This document shows, in pieces, positions 53,525 to 61,762 of a DNA stretch of 64,000 nt. The notes under the pieces are model-generated. The model was given only the letters and a program-made list of their open reading frames with translations. It was not told where the DNA came from and did no database searches. The DNA lies in contig PGZL01000006.1 of the NCBI GenBank assembly GCA_002840095.1, forward strand, positions 1 to 64,000. The letters are read 5' to 3'. Positions within the stretch are counted from its first letter, which is position 1. Every line of letters starts with the position of its first letter. Source of the DNA: Gammaproteobacteria bacterium HGW-Gammaproteobacteria-1 (GTDB lineage Bacteria; Pseudomonadota; Gammaproteobacteria; Thiohalomonadales; Thiohalomonadaceae). The position numbers were made by a program, and so were the translations under genes.

Positions 53525-55633
53525 TCAAACTTCGCCGTAGCGGGTTGCCGCACCGACCCAGCGGCGGATGAGCAGCGCCGCCTGCTGCGGCCAGCGTTTC
53601 AGCAGCAGGTCGGCGCTGCGGTTGGCCTCGGCCAGCAGCGACTGATCCCTTTGCAGGTCGGCGATGCGCAGCTGCAACAGGCCGGTCTGGCGGGTGCCCA
53701 GTACCTCGCCGGGACCGCGCAGCTCCAGGTCCTTGCGGGCGATCTCGAAGCCGTCCGAGGTTTGCCGCATCACCGCCAGCCGTTCCTTGCCCTGGAGCGA
53801 CAGCGGGCCGTGGTACATCAATACGCAATGGCTCTCGGCGCTGCCGCGGCCGACGCGGCCGCGCAGCTGGTGCAGCTGTGCCAGGCCCAGGCGTTCGGCG
53901 TTTTCGATGATCATCAGGGAGGCATTGGGCACGTCGACGCCCACCTCGATGACGGTGGTGGCCACCAGCAGGTCGAGGCTGCCGTCCTTGAAGGCGGCCA
54001 TCACCTGTTCCTTTTCGTCCTGCTTGAGGCGGCCGTGCACCAGGCCGATGCGCAGATCGGGCAGGGCCTCGGCCAGCAGGGCGGCGGTGTCCTGCGCCGC
54101 CTGGGCGGCGAGGGTTTCCGATTCCTCGATGAGGGTGCACACCCAGTAGGCCTGGCGTCCGGCGCGGCAGGCGGTGTGCACCCGCTGCACCACCTCGTCG
54201 CGGCGGCTGTCGGGGAGCACCACCGTCTCCACCGGCGTCCGTCCCGGCGGCAGCTCGTCGATGACGGAGCAGTCCAGATCGGCGTAGGCGGTCATGGCCA
54301 GGGTGCGCGGGATCGGCGTCGCGGTCATGATCAGCTGGTGCGGGTAGCGTCCGCCGCTCTTGCCCTTCTCGCGCAGGGCCAGGCGCTGGTGGACGCCGAA
54401 GCGGTGCTGCTCGTCGACGATGACCAGGCCCAGGTCGTGAAACTCCACGCCCTCCTGGAACAGCGCATGGGTACCCACCGCCACGCGCGCGGTGCCGTCG
54501 GCCAGCCCCGCCAGCATCTCCCGCCGCGCCTTGGTCTTGAGCTTGCCGGCCAGCCAGGCCACCTCGATGCCCAGCGGCGCCAGCCAGCGGCTGAAATTGT
54601 GGAAGTGCTGCTCGGCCAGCAGCTCGGTGGGCGCCATCACCGCCGCCTGGTAGCCGGCCTCCACCGCCTGCAAGGCGGCCAGCGCCGCCACCACCGTCTT
54701 GCCCGAGCCCACGTCGCCCTGCACCAGGCGCTGCATGGGATGGGGCTGCTGCAAATCGTGGGCGATCTCGGCACCGACCTTCTGCTGCGCGCCGGTGAGC
54801 GGGAAGGGCAGGGCGGCGAGAAATTGCTTCCGCAACGCGCCGTCGCCGGCCAGCGGCGGCGCCTTGTGCCGCTGCGCCTGGGCGCGCAGGCGGCGCAGGC
54901 TCAGGGTGTGGGCCAGCAGTTCCTCGAAGGCGAGGCGGCGTTGCGTCGGGTGCGCGCCTTCCGCCAGCAGCGACAGCGGCGCATCGGGCGGTGGCCGGTG
55001 CAGGTAATCGACGGCCTCCTGCAAGGTCGGGAAGCCGAGGCCGTGCAGCAGCTCCGGCGGCAGGTGATCGGCCAGGGGCAGGCGGCCGTCGTGCAGCCAG
55101 GCAAGCGCCTGGTCGGTGAGGCCGCGCAGGGTGAGTTGCTGCACGCCTTCGGTGGCGGGATAGAAGGGGGTGAGGTGTTCCTCCACCTCGGCCGGGCCGT
55201 CGCCGTTCACGCGGCGGAATTCCGGGTGGATCATTTCCATGCCCACGGTGCCGGGGCGCGCCTCGCCGTAGCAGCGCACGCGGCTGCCGCGGGCCAGGGA
55301 CTGCTGCATGGCGGCGCTGAAGTGGAAGAAGCGCAGGGTGAGCGAGCCGCTGCCGTCGCTGATGCGCGACAGCAGCATGCGCCGCTTGCCGAACTTGATT
55401 TCAGTGAGCAGCACCTCGCCCTCGATCACCGCCTCGTCGCCGGGGCGCAGGGTGCCGATGGGCACCACGCGGGTGCGGTCCTGGTAGCGCAGCGGCAGGT
55501 GGAACAGCAGATCCTCCACCGTGTGGATGCCAAGATGCTCCAGCCGCGCGGCAAGGCGCGGACCCACGCCCTTGAGGGCGGTGACGGATGGGGAGTCGTT
55601 GGTTTCCATGAGTTCAGTGAGCGCCCGGCTCAC
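53525..55633 (-). CDS. recG: ATP-dependent DNA helicase RecG
   Basis: A 702-residue SF2 helicase that regresses stalled replication forks and processes recombination branches. The N-terminal wedge/OB domain is at about 1-200. Motif I GDVGSGKTVVA, motif II DEQHRFG and motif III TATPIPRTLAM are intact, as are the C-terminal helicase and TRG motifs (QLRGRVGRG). The proposed start is GTG 55633, preceded by AGGA; an ATG at 55609 fits the E. coli N-terminus slightly better. The last ten codons have a duplicate downstream. Confidence 0.95.
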   Translation of the reverse strand: MSRALTELMETNDSPSVTALKGVGPRLAARLEHLGIHTVEDLLFHLPLRYQDRTRVVPIGTLRPGDEAVIEGEVLLTEIKFGKRRMLLSRISDGSGSLTLRFFHFSAAMQQSLARGSRVRCYGEARPGTVGMEMIHPEFRRVNGDGPAEVEEHLTPFYPATEGVQQLTLRGLTDQALAWLHDGRLPLADHLPPELLHGLGFPTLQEAVDYLHRPPPDAPLSLLAEGAHPTQRRLAFEELLAHTLSLRRLRAQAQRHKAPPLAGDGALRKQFLAALPFPLTGAQQKVGAEIAHDLQQPHPMQRLVQGDVGSGKTVVAALAALQAVEAGYQAAVMAPTELLAEQHFHNFSRWLAPLGIEVAWLAGKLKTKARREMLAGLADGTARVAVGTHALFQEGVEFHDLGLVIVDEQHRFGVHQRLALREKGKSGGRYPHQLIMTATPIPRTLAMTAYADLDCSVIDELPPGRTPVETVVLPDSRRDEVVQRVHTACRAGRQAYWVCTLIEESETLAAQAAQDTAALLAEALPDLRIGLVHGRLKQDEKEQVMAAFKDGSLDLLVATTVIEVGVDVPNASLMIIENAERLGLAQLHQLRGRVGRGSAESHCVLMYHGPLSLQGKERLAVMRQTSDGFEIARKDLELRGPGEVLGTRQTGLLQLRIADLQRDQSLLAEANRSADLLLKRWPQQAALLIRRWVGAATRYGEV

Positions 55634-55673
55634 CGGGTCCTGGCCAAAATCCGTTTAATCGAAAAATCATCAG

Positions 55674-55895
55674 TCCGCCAATGAACGCGAATGGACGCAA
55701 GTTTAAAGACTTTCACTCTCGCCAAGACGCCAAGTACGCCAAGAAAATACCGTTGCTTCCAGCGCGATCGGTGGATGCGCTGCGCTTATCCACTCTACCC
55801 CCTCTGCCTTGCCTGCGGTTTTCTTGGCGTGCTTGGCGCCTTGGCGAGATTCAACTGATGTGTTCAGGTTCATCTTGATTTGCGTCCATTTGCGG
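55674..55895. repeat. triple-nested inverted repeat with CGCCAAG arms
   Basis: Outer arms contain AATGGACGCAA (55690-55700) and its inverted relative near 55880. Middle arms are CGCCAAGACGCCAAGTACGCCAAG (55719-55742) and inverted CTTGGCGTGCTTGGCGCC (about 55824-55845). The centre holds a REP-like GGTGGATGCGCTGCGC-TTATCCAC palindrome (55772-55795). It fills the recG / M48 peptidase gap. Confidence 0.85.
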
Positions 55896-55902
55896 ACCCG
55901 AT

Positions 55903-56850
55903 TCAGTCGTGATGGTGCAGGTGCCGCGCCGCGGCCGGCGAGACGGCGGCATTCAGCGTGAAGCCGGGGCCTTCGAGGGCGCCGCGTTTCTGCGCCGCGG
56001 CCACCTCGCGCAGGAAGCGATCCTTCACCGAGGGTTGCCCGGCATAGGCGTCCAGCGGGGCGAAGGCCGCGTCGATGAGGTCGAGGCGCTGGCCGGGGGC
56101 CGGGTGGGTCTTGAACAGAAAGGCGAGGGAGCCGTCCTTGGGATTCATGGCGCCCAGGGTTTGCAGGGTGGCGGGCAGGCCGTAGGGGTCGTAGCCGGCG
56201 CGGGTGGCGACGACCAGGCCCATGCGGTCGGCCTCGTATTCGTCCTTCTTGTCCAGGCCGCGGGCGTACAGCTCCTTGAAGCCGCCGGCGATCTTGTCCA
56301 GCTTGGCGCGGTCCTCGCCGCCCATGCGGCTGCCGGCAATGCCGACGGCGAGATCGAGGCGGGCGCCTTTCTGCACCGCCTGCAAATGATGTTTCTTCAC
56401 CACGTGGGAACATTCATGGGCCAGCACGCCGGCCAGTTCCGCTTCGGAGCCCATGCGCAGCAGCAGGCCCTTGGTGACGAAGACGTAGCCGCCGGGTGCG
56501 GCAAAGGCGTTCACGTCCATGGAGTCGAGCAGGCCGAAACGCCAGTCGATGTCGGGCCGCTCCGTTTGCAGCGCCACCCAGCGGCCGACGCGGTTGACGT
56601 AGCGCTGCAATGCCTCGTCCTTCACCAGCGGCACCGCGCCGAGCAGCACGGCGGCGGCCTCGCGGCCGATGGTGCGCTCCTGTTCCGGCTGCACCTCGCC
56701 GAAGGCGTCCTTGGCGGATTTCAGCAGGCTGCCCAAATCGATCTCGCTGCCGCCGTCGCCGCCGAACATTTTGTCGAAGGGGCCGGCCACGGCGGCGGCG
56801 CTGACGGCGAGCGCCGCCGCGAGAAACAGGGGTTTGAATGAGGCGGCCAT
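55903..56850 (-). CDS. M48-family zinc metallopeptidase
   Basis: A 315-residue exported protease: signal peptide about 1-22, zinc motif HECSH in LAGVLAHECSHVVKKHH, and the downstream Glu ligand in DEYEADRMG. The short N-terminal region and absence of TM helices place it with periplasmic BepA/LoiP-like M48 enzymes rather than HtpX. The C-terminus HLHHHD is His-rich. It follows the SH3-domain gene with a 1-nt gap, so the two are co-expressed and may act together at the cell wall (inference). Confidence 0.92.
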   Translation of the reverse strand: MAASFKPLFLAAALAVSAAAVAGPFDKMFGGDGGSEIDLGSLLKSAKDAFGEVQPEQERTIGREAAAVLLGAVPLVKDEALQRYVNRVGRWVALQTERPDIDWRFGLLDSMDVNAFAAPGGYVFVTKGLLLRMGSEAELAGVLAHECSHVVKKHHLQAVQKGARLDLAVGIAGSRMGGEDRAKLDKIAGGFKELYARGLDKKDEYEADRMGLVVATRAGYDPYGLPATLQTLGAMNPKDGSLAFLFKTHPAPGQRLDLIDAAFAPLDAYAGQPSVKDRFLREVAAAQKRGALEGPGFTLNAAVSPAAARHLHHHD

Positions 56851-56851
56851 G

Positions 56852-57412
56852 TCAGTTGTTCTCCCAGGGGAAAGGACTGGGGGTGGTCGTCTGCGGCTTG
56901 GGCTTTTCCTGTGCCTGTGCGGGATCGGGCAGGTAGGCGATCTTCTGCGCCTTCAGCTTCTGCTCGGCGGCATAGCGGCGCGCGTCGTCGGCCGGCGCGG
57001 CCAGCGTATCGAGCTTCGCCACCGCCTTGGGATCGGGCACGGCGTTGGTGATGTCGGCGGCGTCGAGGCCGCGCACGCCGGTGGCGACGGTGACGCCGCT
57101 GGAACCGGACCGCCCGGTATTGAGGAACTGCAGCGCCGAACCGACGCCGGAGTCGCCGGGCTTGGCGCTGCCGTCGCCCAGGCGCAGGGTGGTCATGCGC
57201 ACCCAGCCCTGCTTGCCGCCCGCCTTCACCTTGTACCAGCCGCCTTCGCGGGCCTGCACGTCCACCACGCTTTTCACCGCCAGCGGCGCCAGCGTGGCCG
57301 CATCGCTGAACGGCTTGGCCTTCAGTTCGGTGGCGCGGATCACATGGGCGGGATCGGCCTGGGCGGCGAGGCTCAGGCCGCAGAGCAGGAGCGTAAGAAG
57401 CGGTCGTTTCAT
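56852..57412 (-). CDS. periplasmic SH3-domain protein
   Basis: A 186-residue exported protein: signal peptide about 1-19, bacterial SH3 domain (about 22-80, ATELKAKPFSDAATLAPLAVKSVVDVQAREGGWYKVKAGGKQ pattern split as KAKPFSD, GGWYKV, GWVRM), then a Gly/Ser linker and a helical C-terminus. SH3b domains often bind peptidoglycan or peptides. Linked to the M48 peptidase by a 1-nt gap. Confidence 0.82.
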   Translation of the reverse strand: MKRPLLTLLLCGLSLAAQADPAHVIRATELKAKPFSDAATLAPLAVKSVVDVQAREGGWYKVKAGGKQGWVRMTTLRLGDGSAKPGDSGVGSALQFLNTGRSGSSGVTVATGVRGLDAADITNAVPDPKAVAKLDTLAAPADDARRYAAEQKLKAQKIAYLPDPAQAQEKPKPQTTTPSPFPWENN

Positions 57413-57437
57413 GGCAAACCTCTCAGCAACATCTTTC

Positions 57438-57505
57438 GTAGGCCGGACATAGCGTAGCGGTGTCCGGCGGTGATGCCCGATACCGCTGCGCTATATCGGG
57501 CCTAC
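57438..57505. repeat. inverted REP pair (GTAGGCCGGACA / GTAGGCCCGATA variants)
   Basis: Copy 1 (57438-57468) is GTAGGCCGGACATAGCG-TAGCGGTGTCCGGC-like. Copy 2 (57475-57505) is inverted with a CCGATA stem. Both keep the GTAGG head, facing outwards, and an inner GCG(T/C)AGCG core. Confidence 0.88.
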
Positions 57506-57575
57506 GATGATAAAGGCATGTTCTGCTTCCTGCGTGGTTCGTACAAACGCACTTCCCGGGTACGTCTTTTCAGTA

Positions 57576-57605
57576 CATAGGGTGGATAAGCGTAGCGCAT
57601 CCACC
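57576..57605. repeat. single REP (TAGGGTGGATAAGCG variant)
   Basis: Palindrome GGTGGAT-AAGCGTAGCGC-ATCCACC with head CATAGG. The same variant forms the core of the nested repeat at 55772-55795. Confidence 0.8.
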
Positions 57606-57613
57606 TTCTGAAC

Positions 57614-57735
57614 GCAGATACAAGCGCAAAGATACAAGGGGCGGAGTGCGCTGCGCACACGGTTATATGAATTCAAATCAACACGAGCGCAGCGAGTTCA
57701 TTCCCTTGTAACTTGTATCTCGTCACTTGACTCTG
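57614..57735. repeat. ATACAAG-type palindromic element, full copy (overlaps the cyclase 3' end)
   Basis: Left arm 57614-57640, interior GTGCGCTGCGCAC ... GAATTCAAATCAA ... CGAGCGCAGCGAGTTC (the reverse complement of the interiors at 35353 and 48803), right arm 57698-57735. The last codons and stop of the nucleotide cyclase gene lie in it. Confidence 0.9.
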
Positions 57736-59560
57736 CCTTGCGGCATGGTTCATACAGCCGGACTTCCTGGCTACGCCCTTTCACCTTATAGGAACCGTGA
57801 TCGATAAAGTCAAACGCGTCGCCGCACAGGGCGCGGGTATCGGCGGAAACCAGCACGCGCGCCACGCCCTTGGTCTGGCCCTCGATGCGGCTGGCGAGAT
57901 TCACCGTGTCGCCGATGGCGGTGTAGTCGAGGCGGTTGTCCGAGCCGATGAAGCCCACCACCGCCGGTCCGGTGTGAATGCCGATGCCGACATCGAAGTG
58001 TTCGCCGGAGGGGCCGAGGTGGCGGCGGAATTCCTCCAGCGTGTCGCACATGTCCAGCGCGGCGCTGACGGTGTGCAGGGCCTGTTCGGAATCGTCCACC
58101 GGCGCGCCCCAGAAGGCCATGATGGCGTCGCCGATGAATTTGTCCATGGTGCCGCCGTGCTTGAAGATCACCTTCACCTGGCGCGAGAAATAATCGTTGA
58201 GCAGATCGACGATCTCCTCCGCCGTGTGCTGTTCCGACAGGGTGGTGAAGCCGCGGATGTCGGAAAACAGCACGGTGAGCTGACGGCTCTGGCTTTTCAG
58301 CGTCAATGCCGATTCGCCCTGTGCCACCAGGTTCTGCACCACGCGCGGATCGAGAAAGCGGCTGAAGATCTGCACCGAGCGTTCGCGCTCGCGCTTCTCG
58401 CGCAGCCAGGCGTGCAGCGCGGCGGCGACGTAATACAGCCAGCCGAACACCAGCGGCGTGAACAGCGGCAACACCCAGCGCAGTTGCAGAGCACCGTATT
58501 GCAGGGCGGCGAACAGCGGCGTGATGAGCAGCAGGCCGAGGCCGATGCGCAGCGGGTTCTGGCGGCGGAAGGCCAGCAGCAGCGCGCCCAGCAGCAGCAG
58601 CGCGATCACCGCCGGCACGGCGCGCGGCAACGCGCGCAGCGCATCGCCGTGCTTCAGGTTGTCCAGCGCGGTGGCGACGATCTCCACCGCCGGAAAAAGA
58701 CTGCCCATGGCCGTGCTGCGCAAATCGTGCAGACCGGCGGCGGTGGAGCCGATGATGACGATCTTGCCGGTGAACTCGTCGCGCGGGCGCTGCGGCTCGC
58801 TGCGGCCCAGGTCGTCATAGATGTCGGCGAAGGGTATGCGGGTGTAGCTGAGCGCAGGGCCGCGCCAGTTGAGCAGCAGGTCGGGCCTGTCCGGCAGCGC
58901 GTAACCCAGATCGGCGGCGACGCGCGCCGGCAGCGAGGGGATGCGCCAGCCGTAGGCATCGAGATACAGGTGATAACGGCGGCCGACGCCGTCCGAATCT
59001 TCTGTGTAATTGATGGCGCCGAGGCGGCCGGTCTGCGCCAGCTCAGGCAGCGGCAGCAGCAGGGCGACGCGTGCATCGTCCCGCGCCTGCGGGCCGCGGC
59101 CGATGCCGAGGGCCGCGCCGTACTGCGCCAGTGGCAGGCCGTTGGCGTCATTGCCCTCCAGGCGCAGCAGCGGGAAATAGACGTTGTCCTGCTGTCCTGC
59201 CACCTCCGCCAGCCAGGCATCGCCCTCCGGGGCGTTGACGTCCGGGTCGGTGAACAGGATGTCGAAGGCTACCGCTGCGGGCTGCTGCCGTTCGATACCC
59301 TCCAGCAGTTCTGCGAACACCGCGCGCGGCCAGGGATAACGGCCCGCCAGCGGCGCCATCCGATCCAGGCTGTGCTCGTCGATGTCGACGATGACGATGT
59401 CCGGGTCAGGTTCCTGCTGCTGCGCGTTAAGCCGCAGCAGCAGATCGCCGTAGCGGGATTCCAGGGTGGCAAGGATGCCGGCGCCGCCATATTCGACGGC
59501 GAGCAACAGCAGTGCCGCCAGGATGAGCGGATTGGTCGAAATGGCGCGCCATGCAGACAT
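57698..59560 (-). CDS. CHASE2-domain adenylate/guanylate cyclase (class III)
   Basis: A 620-residue membrane cyclase: TM1 near residues 12-28, a periplasmic CHASE2 sensor (about 30-315, IVIVDIDEHSLDRMAPLAGRYPWPR), three TM helices (about 320-400), then a class III cyclase domain (about 430-605). The metal-binding Asp residues are in FSDIRGF and DKFIGDAIMAFWG, and the transition-state Asn/Arg region is YTAIGDTVNLASRIE. The Lys and Asp/Thr pattern suggests ATP as substrate, so cAMP is the likely product. The C-terminal tail SSDEIQVTRE is encoded by the ATACAAG repeat. Confidence 0.9.
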   Translation of the reverse strand: MSAWRAISTNPLILAALLLLAVEYGGAGILATLESRYGDLLLRLNAQQQEPDPDIVIVDIDEHSLDRMAPLAGRYPWPRAVFAELLEGIERQQPAAVAFDILFTDPDVNAPEGDAWLAEVAGQQDNVYFPLLRLEGNDANGLPLAQYGAALGIGRGPQARDDARVALLLPLPELAQTGRLGAINYTEDSDGVGRRYHLYLDAYGWRIPSLPARVAADLGYALPDRPDLLLNWRGPALSYTRIPFADIYDDLGRSEPQRPRDEFTGKIVIIGSTAAGLHDLRSTAMGSLFPAVEIVATALDNLKHGDALRALPRAVPAVIALLLLGALLLAFRRQNPLRIGLGLLLITPLFAALQYGALQLRWVLPLFTPLVFGWLYYVAAALHAWLREKRERERSVQIFSRFLDPRVVQNLVAQGESALTLKSQSRQLTVLFSDIRGFTTLSEQHTAEEIVDLLNDYFSRQVKVIFKHGGTMDKFIGDAIMAFWGAPVDDSEQALHTVSAALDMCDTLEEFRRHLGPSGEHFDVGIGIHTGPAVVGFIGSDNRLDYTAIGDTVNLASRIEGQTKGVARVLVSADTRALCGDAFDFIDHGSYKVKGRSQEVRLYEPCRKAESSDEIQVTRE

Positions 59561-59568
59561 GACGGCAG

Positions 59569-59913
59569 TCAGTCGCCTGATGGTGTGGATGTGCGCAGGG
59601 CCGTAAGTTGCTCGACGAGCGGCGGAAGGGCTGTGATATCCAGATCGATGTCGAAGTAGCCATGGGCAATACGGTTGCGCATGCCCTTCATGTTCTTCCA
59701 CGGAATGGCAGAATGTCGGGCGACAAAGTCCGGGTACTCATTGCTGATTTTGGTGGCTGCCTCACCAATGACGACGATATTCAGAATAACGGCCTGTTGG
59801 GTACGCTTGTCGGCCAGAAAACTTTTCCTATCGAGGTCTGCGACATAGGAAAGCGCCAAGCGCGATGCCTCAAGCATGTGTTCTATATAGTCTTCCAGCC
59901 GGTTGACCTTCAT
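59569..59913 (-). CDS. HepT-like toxin (HEPN domain)
   Basis: A 114-residue HEPN-fold protein (DUF86). The RNase motif RX4HXY is present as RNRIAHGY. HepT toxins cut RNA and are silenced by MntA, which AMPylates the motif Tyr. Its start overlaps the mntA stop by four bases (ATGA), giving a tightly coupled pair. The order (antitoxin first) favours neutralisation before toxin synthesis. Confidence 0.88.
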   Translation of the reverse strand: MKVNRLEDYIEHMLEASRLALSYVADLDRKSFLADKRTQQAVILNIVVIGEAATKISNEYPDFVARHSAIPWKNMKGMRNRIAHGYFDIDLDITALPPLVEQLTALRTSTPSGD

Positions 59914-60200
59914 ATCGGCTGGGCTTCGGCCAGAACCTGGTTGCGGAATTTGGCCGGCAAATCGCCTGGGGTCAGCACCTCGACGGGAACCCCCGTCATC
60001 TCTTCCAACTCGATTTGCAGCCCGCCCAGGTCAAACAGGGTCAAGCCGGGGAGGGGGTCCACCAGCAGGTCCAGGTCGCTGTCGTCGTTGTCCTGCCCGG
60101 TAAGTACCGAGCCGAATACACGGGCGTTGGCCGCTCGATGCCGCGTGACCGCCTGCCGGATGGCGATGCGATGTCGTTCCAGTGCAACAGATGGACGCAT
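59910..60200 (-). CDS. MntA-like nucleotidyltransferase antitoxin
   Basis: A 96-residue minimal nucleotidyltransferase (MNT). The motif GSVLTGQDNDDSDLDLLVD supplies the GSX10DXD active site, with a further acidic residue in VPVEVLT. It pairs with the HepT-like gene; in characterised systems it transfers AMP units to the HepT tyrosine. Full length for the family. Confidence 0.88.
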   Translation of the reverse strand: MRPSVALERHRIAIRQAVTRHRAANARVFGSVLTGQDNDDSDLDLLVDPLPGLTLFDLGGLQIELEEMTGVPVEVLTPGDLPAKFRNQVLAEAQPI

Positions 60201-60229
60201 GTGACCTCCTCCTTATACAGAACAAATAT

Positions 60230-60613
60230 TTACTCCAACTCCATCACGCCGTCCATCTCCACCGCCACGCCCTTGGGCAGCGCCGCGACCTGCACCGCGG
60301 CACGGGCCGGATAGGGCTGGGCGAAGTACTCGGCCATGACCTCGTTGACCAGCGGAAAGTGGGCCAGGTCGGTGAGGAACACATTGAGCTTGACCACGTC
60401 GGCCAACGAACCGCCCGCCGCCTCGGCCACCGCCTTCAGGTTATCGAACACGCGGCGCACCTGCACTTTCATGTCGCCCTGAGCGAGCTCCATGGTCTCC
60501 GGCACCAGCGGGATCTGCCCGGAGAGATACACAGTGCTGCCGACCTTCACGGCCTGGGAATAGGTACCGATAGCCTTGGGTGCCTTGTCGGTATGGATGA
60601 TCTGCTTCGCCAC
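60230..60613 (-). CDS. ridA: RidA-family enamine/imine deaminase
   Basis: A 127-residue trimeric enzyme that hydrolyses reactive enamines/imines formed by PLP enzymes, protecting them from 2-aminoacrylate. N-terminal signature [25 protein letters not shown], catalytic Arg in [13 protein letters not shown], and C-terminal GVAVEMDGV are intact. The start is GTG 60613 with AAGGAG 7 nt upstream. Confidence 0.94.
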   Translation of the reverse strand: MAKQIIHTDKAPKAIGTYSQAVKVGSTVYLSGQIPLVPETMELAQGDMKVQVRRVFDNLKAVAEAAGGSLADVVKLNVFLTDLAHFPLVNEVMAEYFAQPYPARAAVQVAALPKGVAVEMDGVMELE

Positions 60614-60947
60614 GGGGAACTCCTTGTTGGGTTGTCGATGGCGGATCATACCGCAGGGCGGGTTGGGCCGCCGCCAGGGCCGGCTCCCCGGCAAGCCGAT
60701 GCGGTGCCATGCCGAAATAGGCGCTCCGAAATGCTGTCCACCGGTATCTCCTTCTCCCTCAGGGAGAAGGCTGGGATGAGGGGTGATATGGTCAGTATTT
60801 CGGAACACTTATATAGACGCTTCAGGGTAACTTGAACTCGGTGAGATTTTACGCGTTAATGCGTAAGCGTCCGGCTGCCAGGCCGGGGCGGCCCAAGTTC
60901 ACGCCGGGCACAGACATGACTCAACGGAAGGAAAGGGAGGATTCCGC
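60614..60947. other. 334-bp intergenic region without a supported gene
   Basis: Between divergent ridA and a small membrane-protein gene. It contains the short palindrome at 60750-60770 and a GC-rich stretch, but no frame with coding-like features. A ribosome-binding GGGAGG for the next gene lies at the right end. Confidence 0.6.
60750..60770. repeat. CCTTCTCCCT-AGGGAGAAGG palindrome
   Basis: A 21-bp perfect palindrome followed by CTGGGATGAGGGG. This motif is common as an intergenic repeat in high-GC gammaproteobacteria. It is not related to the GTAGG-headed REPs. Confidence 0.75.
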
Positions 60948-61211
60948 GTGCACACCGACCGGGAAAAGGAAGCCAAAGACCTGGAGCGCAAGCTGCTGTG
61001 GGTCACCATCATCGACACCCCCGGCGCCATACTCGTCGGACTCGCCCTGTACGGCAAGTTCGGCGCCAACGGCAATGCCTTTCATCCCCTGCTCAACAAT
61101 GACACAGTCCTCGCGGCGATGTTCGCCGTGGGCGGTGCGATCATGGCCTGGGGTAGCTGGCAGGTTGTCATGATTGCCAGGCGCCGGGCGAAACTATTGG
61201 GGCTGCGTTGA
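60948..61211 (+). CDS. small two-TM membrane protein, unknown function
   Basis: An 87-residue protein that I do not recognise. The charged N-terminus (HTDREKEAKDLERKLLW) is followed by TM segments at about 18-38 (VTIIDTPGAILVGLALYG) and 54-75 (TVLAAMFAVGGAIMAWGSW), ending in a positively charged tail (RRRAKLLGLR), so both termini are probably cytoplasmic. The start is GTG 60948 after GGGAGG. Its composition is still like the bulk of the window. Confidence 0.7.
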   Translation: MHTDREKEAKDLERKLLWVTIIDTPGAILVGLALYGKFGANGNAFHPLLNNDTVLAAMFAVGGAIMAWGSWQVVMIARRRAKLLGLR

Positions 61212-61325
61212 TGGTGTTTGATACTATCAGTGGCGGTCTGCCGCCACTTCCCCGCCAGTCGGAAAGGAGCACGCATAACACGGTGCTCCAGTGGGGCGCT
61301 ACGTCAGAGGATATTGGGGGAACGA

Positions 61326-61751
61326 ATGTCACCTGATGATCGAGATAGTTTTATCCGCTGGCAGTCGGTCACGCGCGAGCATTTTTCGTCGGTATCAAAT
61401 CTTGTTCTTGGTCTCGCTACAGGTCTGTTGGCATTTTGGGTTTCCGGCATTGTTTACACTAAACCGACAAACAAGTGCTTACTCGTCGTTGATACAGTAT
61501 CGATGTTCCTTCTTGCAGCCTCTGTTGGGCTAGCGGTTTGGTGCGCTATGAACCGCCTTAGAGATTTTCGAGCCACGGCACAGATTGCGCGGTCACGTTA
61601 CAAGAAAGATCCAGTCTCTTTTGACGAGCGTCTAGAGACGAAGGTGTTGGGCCAATTGTCGTGGCGATTGTTCTGGTGGCAACTTGTACTGTTCGGTTTC
61701 GGCGCAGGCGGGGTCGCTATCGGAGTTGTCGCTCGGGTTTGGGCATGGTAA
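61326..61751 (+). CDS. three-TM membrane protein, unknown function
   Basis: A 141-residue protein I cannot assign to a named family. Three hydrophobic segments: about 22-40 (NLVLGLATGLLAFWVSGIVY), 50-70 (VSMFLLAASVGLAVWCAM) and 115-138 (WWQLVLFGFGAGGVAIGVVARVW), with a charged loop of about 40 residues between the second and third. It resembles small membrane proteins seen beside defence genes, but that is weak evidence. ATG 61326 follows GGGGGAAC. It lies 11 bp upstream of the GHKL-ATPase gene and is probably co-transcribed. Confidence 0.7.
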   Translation: MSPDDRDSFIRWQSVTREHFSSVSNLVLGLATGLLAFWVSGIVYTKPTNKCLLVVDTVSMFLLAASVGLAVWCAMNRLRDFRATAQIARSRYKKDPVSFDERLETKVLGQLSWRLFWWQLVLFGFGAGGVAIGVVARVWAW

Positions 61752-61762
61752 ATGGGGGGGGT

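Noticed and set aside
53314-53553. Coding extension of ubiC upstream of the TTG
   Set aside because: The frame runs through AGTTTCG and REP repeats and the recG tail duplicate. The resulting residues do not resemble chorismate lyase.
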